A DNA stretch of 64,000 nt from NCBI GenBank assembly GCA_022821645.1, contig JAJEDE010000015.1:1-64000 (forward strand), in the 5' to 3' direction. The translations under genes were made by a program, and so were the position numbers. The stretch is from Chloroflexota bacterium. Lineage in GTDB: Bacteria > Chloroflexota > UBA11872. Shown piece by piece: positions 38,129 through 45,903 of the stretch. The first letter of the stretch is position 1. Each line of letters begins with the position of its first letter. The notes beneath the pieces were generated by a model. The model was not told where the DNA came from. It made no database searches and saw only the letters and a list, made by a program, of their open reading frames with translations.

Positions 38129-38883
38129 GTCGAGCTAGCGGCGGGCCGCACCGCCGCGATCACGCGCACCGGCCACGCGAAGCGGCGCACGCCCGCCTCG
38201 AAATGAACGTCGAATGCCGCGGCCACCCGCGGCTCCGACATCCGCCGCCACAGCTCGTTGGCCATTGTGGTCGTTCCGCCCGAGCGGGCCACCCACTGGT
38301 CGAAGTCCATGGGCGAACGGCACTCACGGTCCGCGGCCACCTCCAGCCCGGCGGCGCGGAGGTAGCGCGGAAACTCGGCGGCGGACAGATTGCGCACGTG
38401 CGAGGGGTCTCGAATCTTCTCGATGTCGTGCATTTCGGACGCCACCCACGGATCGTCGGGGCTCTGCGTGTCGGCGATTACCACCCGCCCGCCGGGGCGC
38501 AGGACGCGGGCCATCTCGCCGATGGCGTCGGCGGGGTTGGCGAAGTGATGCAGCGCGTGGCGGCACGTGACCGCGTCGTAGCTGCCGCCGCGCGCGGGAA
38601 TGCTCCCGGCGGCGGCGCGCACTGCCCGCAACGGCGCCGGGGCGGCCGCTCGCGTATGGCGCAGCATTGGCTGGGACACGTCGAGGGCGTCCACGTATGC
38701 GCCGCGCTCCACCAGCGCATGGGCCGTGAATCCGGTGCCAGTTCCAACGTCCAGCACGAAGTATTCGGGCGAGACATTGGCGAACTCGAGCACCAGCGGC
38801 AGGCTCGGCCCGGAACGGTGGCACGCCGAGTCGGCATATCCGGCCACCCGGTCGTCGAAGGCCTGTTGCGTCAGGCGGGCCAT
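38125..38883 (-). CDS. SAM-dependent methyltransferase (UbiE-like)
   Basis: A 252-residue class I methyltransferase. It has VLDVGTGTGFTAHAL (motif I), ALDVSQPML (acidic loop after strand 2), YDAVTCRHALHHFANP (motif IV/post-I), and VLRPGGRVVIAD. The sequence groups with small-molecule methylases of the UbiE/Coq5 type. It overlaps the aminotransferase gene upstream by 13 nt, so the two are co-transcribed. The substrate is unknown; an amine or ketone product of the aminotransferase is conceivable. Confidence 0.85.
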   Translation of the reverse strand: MARLTQQAFDDRVAGYADSACHRSGPSLPLVLEFANVSPEYFVLDVGTGTGFTAHALVERGAYVDALDVSQPMLRHTRAAAPAPLRAVRAAAGSIPARGGSYDAVTCRHALHHFANPADAIGEMARVLRPGGRVVIADTQSPDDPWVASEMHDIEKIRDPSHVRNLSAAEFPRYLRAAGLEVAADRECRSPMDFDQWVARSGGTTTMANELWRRMSEPRVAAAFDVHFEAGVRRFAWPVRVIAAVRPAASST

Positions 38884-40253
38884 TCGTAGGTCTCAAGCGT
38901 CTCGGCGATCGAGGCGTCGAGGATGGCCGCCATCTCGTCGATCTCATCGTCGGTGGAGGTGAGCGGCGGAGCGAACACCCAGACGTGGTCGCCGGCTCGG
39001 CCGATCAGGCCGCGGCGGCGTGCCTCGGCCCCGACCGCGCGTCCGAACGGACGATTATTGGGAAAGCTGGCACGGGTGGAACGGTCGGCCACGAATTCCG
39101 CGCCCAGGAGTAGGCCGTGGCCATCGACACGCCCGACGACCTCGTAGCGGTCGGCCATGTCCTCGAGGTGTCCGCGCAGGCGCTTGCTCTGGCGGCGGCA
39201 ATTGTCGAGGACGGCGCCGCCGGTGACCTGCTCGAGGGCGGCGAGCCCGGCGGCGCACGCGACCGGGTTGCCGGAGTACGTATGGCCGGCGTTGAAGTGC
39301 ACCCCGGCATCCCGCTCGCCGAGGAAGGTCTCGGAAATCCTGCCGCGAATGATCGCCGCCGCCAACGGCGCATAGCCGCCGCTGATGCCCTTGCCCACGG
39401 TCATGATGTCGGGATACGCCCCGTAGACGTCCGCGCCGAACAGCTCACCCAGCCGGCCGAAGCCGGTGATGATTTCGTCGTAGATCAGGACCACGTTATG
39501 CCGGTCGCAGATCTCGCGCAGGATCTTGAAGTACTCGGGCGGCGGCACCACGAAGGCTTCCGCGGACATGATCACGGGCTCCGCGATGAACGCGGCCACG
39601 GTTTCGGGACCTTCGCTGCGAATCACGTCGTCGACGATCTCCGCGCACAGCACCCCGCAGTCGGGATAGGTGAGTTTGAAGGGGCAGTGGTAGCAGTCGG
39701 GCGGGTGGACCTTGAGGAATCCGGTGGGGAGCGGCTCGTACTTGGCCTTGCGCGCGGCGCCGACGGTCGCGGCCAGAGCGCCCAGGGTCGCCCCGTGGTA
39801 GCTGAAATAGCGTGAGATCACCTTGTACTTGCCCGGATTGCCGGTCTGCTTGTGGTACTGCCGCGCCATCTTCATCGCCGTCTCGTTGGCCTCGGAACCG
39901 CCGCTGACGAACTTGACCGTGGTGAACTCCGGCGGAAAGACGTCGATGAGGCGATCGGCAAGCTCCATGGCGGGCTGGTTCGTGGCGTAGATGGGCAGGG
40001 TCAACGCGACGCGCTCGAGCTGCGCCTGCATGGCCTCGATGATGGGCCGGTTCCCATGCCCGAATTGCATCGCGGCGATGCCGGCGATCCCGTCGATGAA
40101 GGACCGGCCCTCCACGTCCGTCAGCCGCACCCCGGAGCCTTCCACAATGACCAGCGGATCCTCCATGAAGGCCTGCATCTGATTGAAGTCGACCATCAGG
40201 TTGGCCAGGCCGGGATGCTGGGAACCGTTTGACCGGGAGCCGGACTCAGACAT
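38871..40253 (-). CDS. Class III PLP-dependent aminotransferase
   Basis: A 460-residue fold-type I aminotransferase of the omega-amino-acid/taurine-pyruvate type. It has VSGGSEANETAMKMA (phosphate-binding), SRYFSYHGATLGALA, VLIYDEIITGFGRLGELF (Asp binding the pyridine ring), and MTVGKGISGGYAPLAA with PLP Lys288. The segment YHCPFKLTYPDCGVLC contains several cysteines, uncommon in the family. The ATG at 40253 is chosen because a longer ORF would cross the promoter region. A TACGCT -10-like site lies 32 nt upstream. It is divergent from the LanC-like gene. Confidence 0.85.
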   Translation of the reverse strand: MSESGSRSNGSQHPGLANLMVDFNQMQAFMEDPLVIVEGSGVRLTDVEGRSFIDGIAGIAAMQFGHGNRPIIEAMQAQLERVALTLPIYATNQPAMELADRLIDVFPPEFTTVKFVSGGSEANETAMKMARQYHKQTGNPGKYKVISRYFSYHGATLGALAATVGAARKAKYEPLPTGFLKVHPPDCYHCPFKLTYPDCGVLCAEIVDDVIRSEGPETVAAFIAEPVIMSAEAFVVPPPEYFKILREICDRHNVVLIYDEIITGFGRLGELFGADVYGAYPDIMTVGKGISGGYAPLAAAIIRGRISETFLGERDAGVHFNAGHTYSGNPVACAAGLAALEQVTGGAVLDNCRRQSKRLRGHLEDMADRYEVVGRVDGHGLLLGAEFVADRSTRASFPNNRPFGRAVGAEARRRGLIGRAGDHVWVFAPPLTSTDDEIDEMAAILDASIAETLETYEWPA

Positions 40254-40285
40254 GGGACGGATTCTGCGGCACGTGTGACGCGGGC

Positions 40286-40291
40286 AGCGTA
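40286..40291 (-). promoter_or_regulatory. Putative -10 for the aminotransferase gene
   Basis: TACGCT in the minus-strand context CGTACGCTGCCC, 32 nt before the ATG. The same hexamer is used on the other strand at 40326 for the divergent gene. Confidence 0.4.
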
Positions 40292-40325
40292 CGCGCCGCC
40301 GGCGGAGTTTGTCGCGTGCGCCGAG

Positions 40326-40331
40326 TACGCT
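40326..40331 (+). promoter_or_regulatory. Putative -10 for the LanC-like gene
   Basis: TACGCT in GAGTACGCTTGGCG, 34 nt before the ATG at 40366; it matches the pattern at 11200 (TATACTTGGC). Confidence 0.4.
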
Positions 40332-40365
40332 TGGCGCCAGACGCGGGACGACGACCGGAGCCGAC

Positions 40366-41565
40366 ATGCCGGACACCGAGCGGTTCTTGGACCTGGCGAT
40401 CGACGTTGGGCGTCTCATTTCGGCCGCGGCCGAGCCGGACGTCGCCGGTTCGCGCTGGCGCACGCGCACCTACTTTGGCGAGGACGCCTACGGCACCGAC
40501 GTGTTCGCGGGCTCCGCCGGTCCCGTCATCCTGCTGGCGAGCCTCTTCGCCGCGACAAAGGAAACCCGATACCGCGACGTGGCCGAGAGCGGGGCGCTGT
40601 GGATCGAGGCGCAGACGCGCCGCGCGCTCACGGCGCCGGACCGCGATCCCGGCCTCTTTTTCGGCGTGGCGGGCGACGGCATGACCTTTCTGCACCTCTA
40701 CGAATGCACCGGACGCGAGCGCTGGCTGAACCTGGTCCGCACGCGGGTCAAGGCGCTACGCGGCATCGCGCATAAGGAAGAAGATCCGCTGGAGGGGGCG
40801 TCGGGCACGGGGACCTTCCTCTTGCGCGTGCACCAGGTCACGGGCGACGCCGGCGCGCTGGACCTGGCGGTCGCGGCGGGCGAGCACCTGCTGCAACGCG
40901 CCTGCATCGACGACGGCGGCTGGTACTGGCCCTGGCGTCGCCGCTCGGGGACCTTCGACGGCATCGGCTTCGCGCATGGGACCGCGGGCATCGCCTGTTT
41001 CCTGGCGGAGCTGTCGCGCTATTCCAACGACCCGCGGCTGCCGGAGGCGGTGCTGGGGGCGGCGCGCTGGGTCGACGCGCAAGCGGAACCCGGGCCGGCG
41101 TGGCGACGTTGGCCCGGTGATGAGCGTCCGGTGAGCGTGCAGTGGTGCCACGGGGCGCCCGGCATTGGGCTGTTCGCGGTCCGCGCCCTTGCGGCGCTCG
41201 GCAACGACGAGCTCGAGGACCTGGCGCTGCGCGCCGCGGAGGCGACCTATACGGCCGGAGACGTCCGGGCGAATCCCAGCCAGTGTCACGGGCTGGCCGG
41301 GAACGCCGAGCTGTTCTTGGAGCTCCGGCGCGTCCTCGGTGACGACCTGTGGCTCGAGCGGGCGGTGGAATTCGGCGACGCGGCGGCGGCCTACCGCGAG
41401 GAGAGGCCGGACGGCGCCCTGTGGCGCGGGGACGAGCCCGGCAACTACAGCCCCGACTTCATGTTGGGATCGTCCGGCCTGGGGCACTTCTTCCTGCGAT
41501 TGGCCCGGCCGGACACGGTCGACATGCCCCTCATGGCGGCTCCGGCGCGGGACGACGCGGAGTAA
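40366..41565 (+). CDS. LanC-like zinc protein (lanthionine-synthetase C family)
   Basis: A 399-residue alpha/alpha-barrel protein. The zinc ligands are visible: Cys261 in QWCHGAPGI, and Cys307-His308 in SQCHGLAGN. The 46-residue spacing equals that of the nisin cyclase (Cys284, Cys330, His331). Other internal repeats have the barrel signature FAHGTAGIA. No LanB/LanM dehydratase, precursor peptide or exporter is nearby, so this is a standalone LanC-like protein rather than part of a clear lantibiotic cluster; stand-alone homologues may add thiols to dehydrated or electrophilic residues. It is followed 50 nt later by an enolase-superfamily gene. Confidence 0.8.
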   Translation: MPDTERFLDLAIDVGRLISAAAEPDVAGSRWRTRTYFGEDAYGTDVFAGSAGPVILLASLFAATKETRYRDVAESGALWIEAQTRRALTAPDRDPGLFFGVAGDGMTFLHLYECTGRERWLNLVRTRVKALRGIAHKEEDPLEGASGTGTFLLRVHQVTGDAGALDLAVAAGEHLLQRACIDDGGWYWPWRRRSGTFDGIGFAHGTAGIACFLAELSRYSNDPRLPEAVLGAARWVDAQAEPGPAWRRWPGDERPVSVQWCHGAPGIGLFAVRALAALGNDELEDLALRAAEATYTAGDVRANPSQCHGLAGNAELFLELRRVLGDDLWLERAVEFGDAAAAYREERPDGALWRGDEPGNYSPDFMLGSSGLGHFFLRLARPDTVDMPLMAAPARDDAE

Positions 41566-41581
41566 CCCGCCGACCGTGCGC

Positions 41582-41587
41582 TAGGCT
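41582..41587 (+). promoter_or_regulatory. Putative -10 for the second enolase-superfamily gene
   Basis: TAGGCT in GCTAGGCTGCGG, 28 nt before the ATG at 41616; the same hexamer precedes the HAD gene (11087-11092). Confidence 0.35.
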
Positions 41588-41615
41588 GCGGCGCCGGTTA
41601 CCGCGAGCCAGACCC

Positions 41616-42764
41616 ATGCGAATTACCGACGTTCAGACGATGCACTGCGGTGCGCCGGCCGCTCCCGAGGCACGGCTCAACCGGGTGTGGACCTTTGTGC
41701 GGATCGAGACCGACAGCGGCATCCACGGCATCGGCGAGTGCAGCCTGTTCAAGGTGAACCAGGCCGTGGCGGAGGTGGTGGAGCGCTTCGGCTCGTTTCT
41801 CATTGGTCAGGACCCCACCCGCGTCGAGCACCTGTGGCAGCAGATGTATCGCCGCCCCTTCTTTCGCGGCGGGCCGATTCTCAACGCGGCAATCAGCGGC
41901 ATCGACATGGCGCTGTGGGACATCGCGGGCAAGGCCGCCGGGCTGCCGGCGTATCGCATGCTGGGCGGTCCGGTACGCGATCGCATCCGCGCCTATGCCC
42001 GGGCCGACCTGGCGGGATCGGAGATCGACCAGGTGCTGGAAGCCCAGCGGCAAGGCTTCACGGCGTTCAAGGTGGCGCCGCCGCACCTCGAAGGTGGATT
42101 CAACGAGTTTGCCTTGGCCAAGGCCGCCGTGGAGCTGGTCGCGGCCGTTCGAGCCGCGGCGGGTCCCGAGCTCGATCTGATGATCGACTTTCACGGGCGT
42201 CTCTCGCCGGCGGCTGCAGTGCGCTTTCTCCACGGAGTCCGTGACCAGGACCTGCTTTTCGCGGAGGAGTTGATCCCGCCGGACAACGTGCCGGCCTATG
42301 CGCAGGTGACAGCCGCCGTGCCCGAAGTGCCCTGCGCGACCGGCGAGCGGCTGTATACGCGCTGGGGCTTCCGCGAGTTGATCGAATCGCGCGCGGTGCA
42401 CGTGATCCAGCCCGACATCTGCTATGCGGGGGGCATCTCCGAGCTGCGCCGCATCGCCGCGCACGCCGAAACCCACTACATCTCCATGGCGCCCCACAAC
42501 CCGAACGGCCCGGTGGCCACGGCGGCGAACATCCAGCTGGGGGCGGCAACGCCCAACTTCCTGATTCTCGAATGCGCGCGCAAGCCGCCCTACTTCGAGA
42601 GCGTCTTGCAGGAGCCGCTGGCCTTTGCCGACGGGCATTTCGCGTTGCCGGAGGCGCCGGGGCTCGGCGTCGAGCTGGACGAGGCCTTCATCGCGGCAAA
42701 CCCGCCGCACGAGTTGGAATTCGGCTCCGACGTGTACGCCGACGGCGCGGTGGCCGATATCTAG
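41616..42764 (+). CDS. Enolase-superfamily dehydratase/racemase (second)
   Basis: A 382-residue mandelate racemase/muconate lactonizing enzyme-type protein. It has GIHGIGECSLFK in the cap, SGIDMALWDIAGKAAG, KVAPPHLEGG on strand 2, metal region LMIDFHGRL (Asp ligand, then His), FAEELIPPDN (Glu ligand), CATGERLYTR (Glu ligand) and MAPHNPNGPV (catalytic His). It resembles the enzyme at 17299 and is likely an acid-sugar dehydratase, though the strand-2 Lys could support a racemase. It probably shares a transcript with the LanC-like gene or uses the -10 at 41582. Confidence 0.8.
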   Translation: MRITDVQTMHCGAPAAPEARLNRVWTFVRIETDSGIHGIGECSLFKVNQAVAEVVERFGSFLIGQDPTRVEHLWQQMYRRPFFRGGPILNAAISGIDMALWDIAGKAAGLPAYRMLGGPVRDRIRAYARADLAGSEIDQVLEAQRQGFTAFKVAPPHLEGGFNEFALAKAAVELVAAVRAAAGPELDLMIDFHGRLSPAAAVRFLHGVRDQDLLFAEELIPPDNVPAYAQVTAAVPEVPCATGERLYTRWGFRELIESRAVHVIQPDICYAGGISELRRIAAHAETHYISMAPHNPNGPVATAANIQLGAATPNFLILECARKPPYFESVLQEPLAFADGHFALPEAPGLGVELDEAFIAANPPHELEFGSDVYADGAVADI

Positions 42765-42787
42765 GAAGGATCCAGGCAGCACCTCCC

Positions 42788-42812
42788 TCATTCCCGCGAA
42801 GGCAGGAATCCA
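42788..42812. repeat. GGATTCC...GGAATGA palindrome, copy 2
   Basis: TCATTCCCGCGAAGGCAGGA followed by ATCCA; its reverse complement matches 16200-16224 with a few changes. It lies between the convergent enolase-superfamily gene and the second glycan cluster. Confidence 0.65.
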
Positions 42813-42840
42813 CCGATCGCTGAACCTCTAGACCGTCGTG

Positions 42841-42862
42841 TAGGGGCGGTTCGCGAACCGCC
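42841..42862 (+). repeat. TAGGGGCG palindrome family, perfect copy
   Basis: Identical over 22 bp to 24363-24384, with the exact palindrome at 42845-42862. It sits 9 nt past the stop of the last gene of the minus-strand glycan operon and may terminate it. Confidence 0.75.
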
Positions 42863-42871
42863 GTTCCCCCG

Positions 42872-43987
42872 TTATTCGACGGACTCGTTCGTTCGAGACG
42901 GGACCGGACCGTACCCGTACGCGGCCAGGCACCGGTCGGCGACGGCGCTCCAGGTGAAGTCGCGCAGCGCCCGCTCGCGGGCGCGCTCGCCGCAGCGTGC
43001 GGCATGGTCGGGATTTGACGTGAACGGCGCCAGCGCCGCGCGAAGCGCCGCCGAATCGCCCGGAGGCGTCACGGCGCCGTAGGACGGATCGACCACCTCG
43101 GGCAGCCCACCCGCCTGCGAGACGACCACGGCCGTGCCGCAGGCCATGGCCTCCAGCGCGGCCAGCCCGAGCAGCTCGGGATGATGCTGGCGGCGCCCCT
43201 GGTAGTCCTCGAACACCGAGGGCATCACCGCCACGCAGGCGCGGCTGAGCGCCTGCACGAGCTCGCGGTCGTCGGCGTCTTCATGGAACGTGACGGGGCG
43301 GCCCTCGGCTTCGCGCCGCAGGAACGCGGCGTAGTCGGGGTCGGCGGGCCGACCGTACACGGCGAGCTTGGCGTCGTCCGGCAGCGCGCGAATGGCGTGC
43401 TCGATCCCCTTGTGCGGCAGCAGGCGGCCCACGAACACCACTTCGCCGCGAGCCTTGGCCGCCGACGGCGCGAACACCTGTGGGTCGACCCCGCCGTGGA
43501 TGATCGCCGTGCGCTGGCCCATGTAGGGCAGCGTGTCCACCACGAACCGGCTCTGCGCCAGGTGGGCGTGGACCCAGCGTCCCAGGCGAGCGCGACGCAG
43601 CCACCCGACGCCGCCGCCTCCGTGATCCGTGACGAACACGCGCTTCCCGAGCGGGCGCGCCAGCAACGTCGCCAGCGCCGTCAGCCCCGTGCGCGCCTGG
43701 TGACAATGAATCACATCGGCCCAGCAGAGGGCGGGAATGAAGCCCGGACCGATGGCGTCATACGGACGTCCCCGCAGGTGGCGCCAGGTACGGGCCACCT
43801 CAATGGGGAACCCGGCGGCATCGGCGGTCGTGGGCGGCCCATCGAAGGCGACGAGCCGGGTCGGCACGCGTTCCCGCATGGCGCGCGCGAGCTCCAGGGG
43901 AAATCGTTCGCCTCCGCCGATGACGGAGATCTCTCCGAACCACGTCGGGGACAGGTGGAGCACGCGCGGACGGTCACGTGCGGGCAT
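42872..43987 (-). CDS. GT4-family glycosyltransferase (second cluster, last gene)
   Basis: A 371-residue GT-B enzyme. It has VLHLSPTWFGEISVIGGGER (acceptor-side loop), VIHCHQARTGLTALAT, FVGRLLPHKGIEHAI (donor-binding), and ELLGLAALEAMACGTAVVVS (E-x7-E). It starts 1 nt after the stop of the methyltransferase gene upstream and is the 3' gene of the operon, followed by two palindromes. Sugar and linkage are unknown. Confidence 0.85.
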   Translation of the reverse strand: MPARDRPRVLHLSPTWFGEISVIGGGERFPLELARAMRERVPTRLVAFDGPPTTADAAGFPIEVARTWRHLRGRPYDAIGPGFIPALCWADVIHCHQARTGLTALATLLARPLGKRVFVTDHGGGGVGWLRRARLGRWVHAHLAQSRFVVDTLPYMGQRTAIIHGGVDPQVFAPSAAKARGEVVFVGRLLPHKGIEHAIRALPDDAKLAVYGRPADPDYAAFLRREAEGRPVTFHEDADDRELVQALSRACVAVMPSVFEDYQGRRQHHPELLGLAALEAMACGTAVVVSQAGGLPEVVDPSYGAVTPPGDSAALRAALAPFTSNPDHAARCGERARERALRDFTWSAVADRCLAAYGYGPVPSRTNESVE

Positions 43988-43988
43988 G

Positions 43989-44855
43989 CTAGGGCGCCGC
44001 AGGGCCGTCGGGCGCTTGGGCCACGATCAGGTAGCCGCCGGGATCGTCCACCGGCCGCCGGAATGGGCGCCAGAGCACGGCGGTCCACGTGGCAATCCAT
44101 GCGCTGCGTGGCACGAGCCGGCGGCGGTGCAGCGCCCGGAAGATATCCAGGATGCGGCGCCGGCCCAGCCGATGCGTCATCAGCGCGTCCAGGCGCTGCC
44201 AGGCATGTTGCGTGCGAGCCGGCAGGTGCCCGCCGGTGCCGACGATGCCGAGGCCGCAGGCGCCCAGCAGCGCGGCCCATTCATCGAGCGAGCGGTAGTG
44301 AAAGTGGCCCAATCGGTCGTTCGTCGCTTGCAGGGCGGCCTCGCCGCCGGGTCCATGGCGAATCCGGTCCGCGAAGGCCGGCGACGGGACGGTGAATACC
44401 AGCCGGCCGCCGGGTGAGAGCGCGCGCGCCGCCTCGCGCACCGCGGCCCGGTCGTCCGGAATGTGCTCCAGCACGCTTTGGCTGAAGACCGTGGCATAGG
44501 CGCCCACGGCCAGCGGCGCCCGCGTAGCGTCCGACCGAATCACGCCGCGGTAGATGCCCAAAGCGCGAGCGGCCCGTGCCTCGCTGGCGAGCAACTCGAG
44601 GCCGTCGCGCGGCCAGTGGTCGTGAAGCACCACTCCGGCCACCGTGCCGCCGCCGCAGCCCAGGTCGAGCACCGGCGCGCCAAACGCCACCTCGCGCAAC
44701 ATGGCGAACTCGGTGGCGCGCCACAGCGCGATTGCCGGTTGGTGCAGGTGCGCCTCGATCGCCAGCCGCAGGAGCTCGCGGTCGGAGCGTCCCGCGAGGG
44801 CCGTGGGCAACGGCGACGGCGAGCCGGCGGGCACGCTAGCCGGCCGGTTCGCCAT
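43989..44855 (-). CDS. SAM-dependent methyltransferase in the glycan operon
   Basis: A 288-residue class I methyltransferase. It has VLDLGCGGGTVAGVVL (motif I), SQSVLEHIPDDRAAVREA (post-II acidic/His) and LSPGGRLVFTVPSP. The C-terminal 80 residues are Arg-rich with a hydrophobic helix (WIATWTAVLW), perhaps for membrane association. The ATG at 44855 overlaps the upstream gene by 20 nt; a GTG at 44834 that starts 1 nt after that stop is an alternative. It probably methylates a sugar of the polymer or a lipid-linked intermediate. Confidence 0.8.
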   Translation of the reverse strand: MANRPASVPAGSPSPLPTALAGRSDRELLRLAIEAHLHQPAIALWRATEFAMLREVAFGAPVLDLGCGGGTVAGVVLHDHWPRDGLELLASEARAARALGIYRGVIRSDATRAPLAVGAYATVFSQSVLEHIPDDRAAVREAARALSPGGRLVFTVPSPAFADRIRHGPGGEAALQATNDRLGHFHYRSLDEWAALLGACGLGIVGTGGHLPARTQHAWQRLDALMTHRLGRRRILDIFRALHRRRLVPRSAWIATWTAVLWRPFRRPVDDPGGYLIVAQAPDGPAAP

Positions 44856-45903
44856 GCGATCGCGCGACGAGTTGGGCCATGCGCACGGTGTAGGTGTGGT
44901 CGCGCAGAACGCGCCGGCGGCCGGCTTTGGCGATCCGCGCCCGGGCCGCATCGTCGCCCGCGTAACGGTTTAGAACGTCGACCAGGTCGTCGACGCCCTC
45001 GTAGACGCTGACTTCCCGACCGATCTCGAGCAACTCGCCCAGCCGCGCCTTCGCGTCGCAGAGTTGGAAGGCGCCGGCGGCCGGAATCTCGAACGTGCGC
45101 ATGTTCACACCCTCGCGCATTTGGGCATGGTGCGCGTTGAGCGCGATCTTGGCGCGGCGATAGGTCCGCGCCACGGCCGCGGCGGGCAGCAGCGTCAGCC
45201 CTTCGTGCCGCTGCCGCGCCGGCGAGTCGGCGTCGAGCTTCTCCCACCCCCGGCCCCAAACCGCCACGCGCAGGCCGCTGCGGACGGCGGCCTCGACCAG
45301 GTCCACGCGCAGGCGCGTGGACGGCAAATGTCCCATGTTGTGCCGCGCGTCGCCCACGAACACCACGTCCCACTCCGGCGGAGCTTGGGGTTCGCTCGGC
45401 GTGGGTCCCCAGGTGTCGGGATCGGCGGCATGGGTCATGAACTCGGCCCCCACCCCATGCCGCGCCAGATCGGCGGCATAGGACGGCTCGGCGAGGAAGA
45501 AACGGTCGTAGAGATGGGCCGCGGCCATGATGTGGGGAAACCATGACGGATCGTCCCCACACCACTGCACCACGGGTCCCGACGTGAGGTCGCGCAGGCG
45601 CTCGACGGTTTCCGGCAGCAGTACCTCGCCCTTCAGGACGACGGTGAGATCGGGGCGGTGACGCCGGGCGGCATCGAGGACGTGAAGGTTGTCGCGTCGC
45701 ATGGCCTCGATCACCCGTCCGATGTGAAACCGATGCGGCCCGGAAATTCGGCGCCGCACGCGGCCCCAGAGGCTCACCGGACGCGCCAGGTCGCGGCCAT
45801 AGCGCAGCGAGGCCACCTCGTGGCCTCCGGCCTGCAGCCCGGCGCCGCAATATTCGGTCCATAGGCCCGTGTCCCATTCGGGCCCGATCAGGAGGACGCG
45901 CAT
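44836..45903 (-). CDS. CgeB/spore-maturation-like glycosyltransferase
   Basis: A 355-residue GT-B-type protein of the CgeB-like group. It has MRVLLIGPEWDTGLW, a VVLKGEVLLPETVERL strand, the hallmark WCGDDPSWF (as in CgeB WxxDDP), FVGDARHNMGHLPS, and KIALNAHHAQMREGVNMRTF with FEIPAAGAF. In this family the last motif replaces the GT4 E-x7-E. The ATG at 45903 overlaps the previous gene by 16 nt. It is likely to add a sugar to the polymer made by the cluster. Confidence 0.8.
   Translation of the reverse strand: MRVLLIGPEWDTGLWTEYCGAGLQAGGHEVASLRYGRDLARPVSLWGRVRRRISGPHRFHIGRVIEAMRRDNLHVLDAARRHRPDLTVVLKGEVLLPETVERLRDLTSGPVVQWCGDDPSWFPHIMAAAHLYDRFFLAEPSYAADLARHGVGAEFMTHAADPDTWGPTPSEPQAPPEWDVVFVGDARHNMGHLPSTRLRVDLVEAAVRSGLRVAVWGRGWEKLDADSPARQRHEGLTLLPAAAVARTYRRAKIALNAHHAQMREGVNMRTFEIPAAGAFQLCDAKARLGELLEIGREVSVYEGVDDLVDVLNRYAGDDAARARIAKAGRRRVLRDHTYTVRMAQLVARSHGEPAG

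Noticed and set aside
40366..41565. Lanthipeptide biosynthetic cluster
   Set aside because: Only the LanC-like gene is present. I found no dehydratase, leader-like precursor or ABC exporter nearby, so I kept it as a stand-alone protein.
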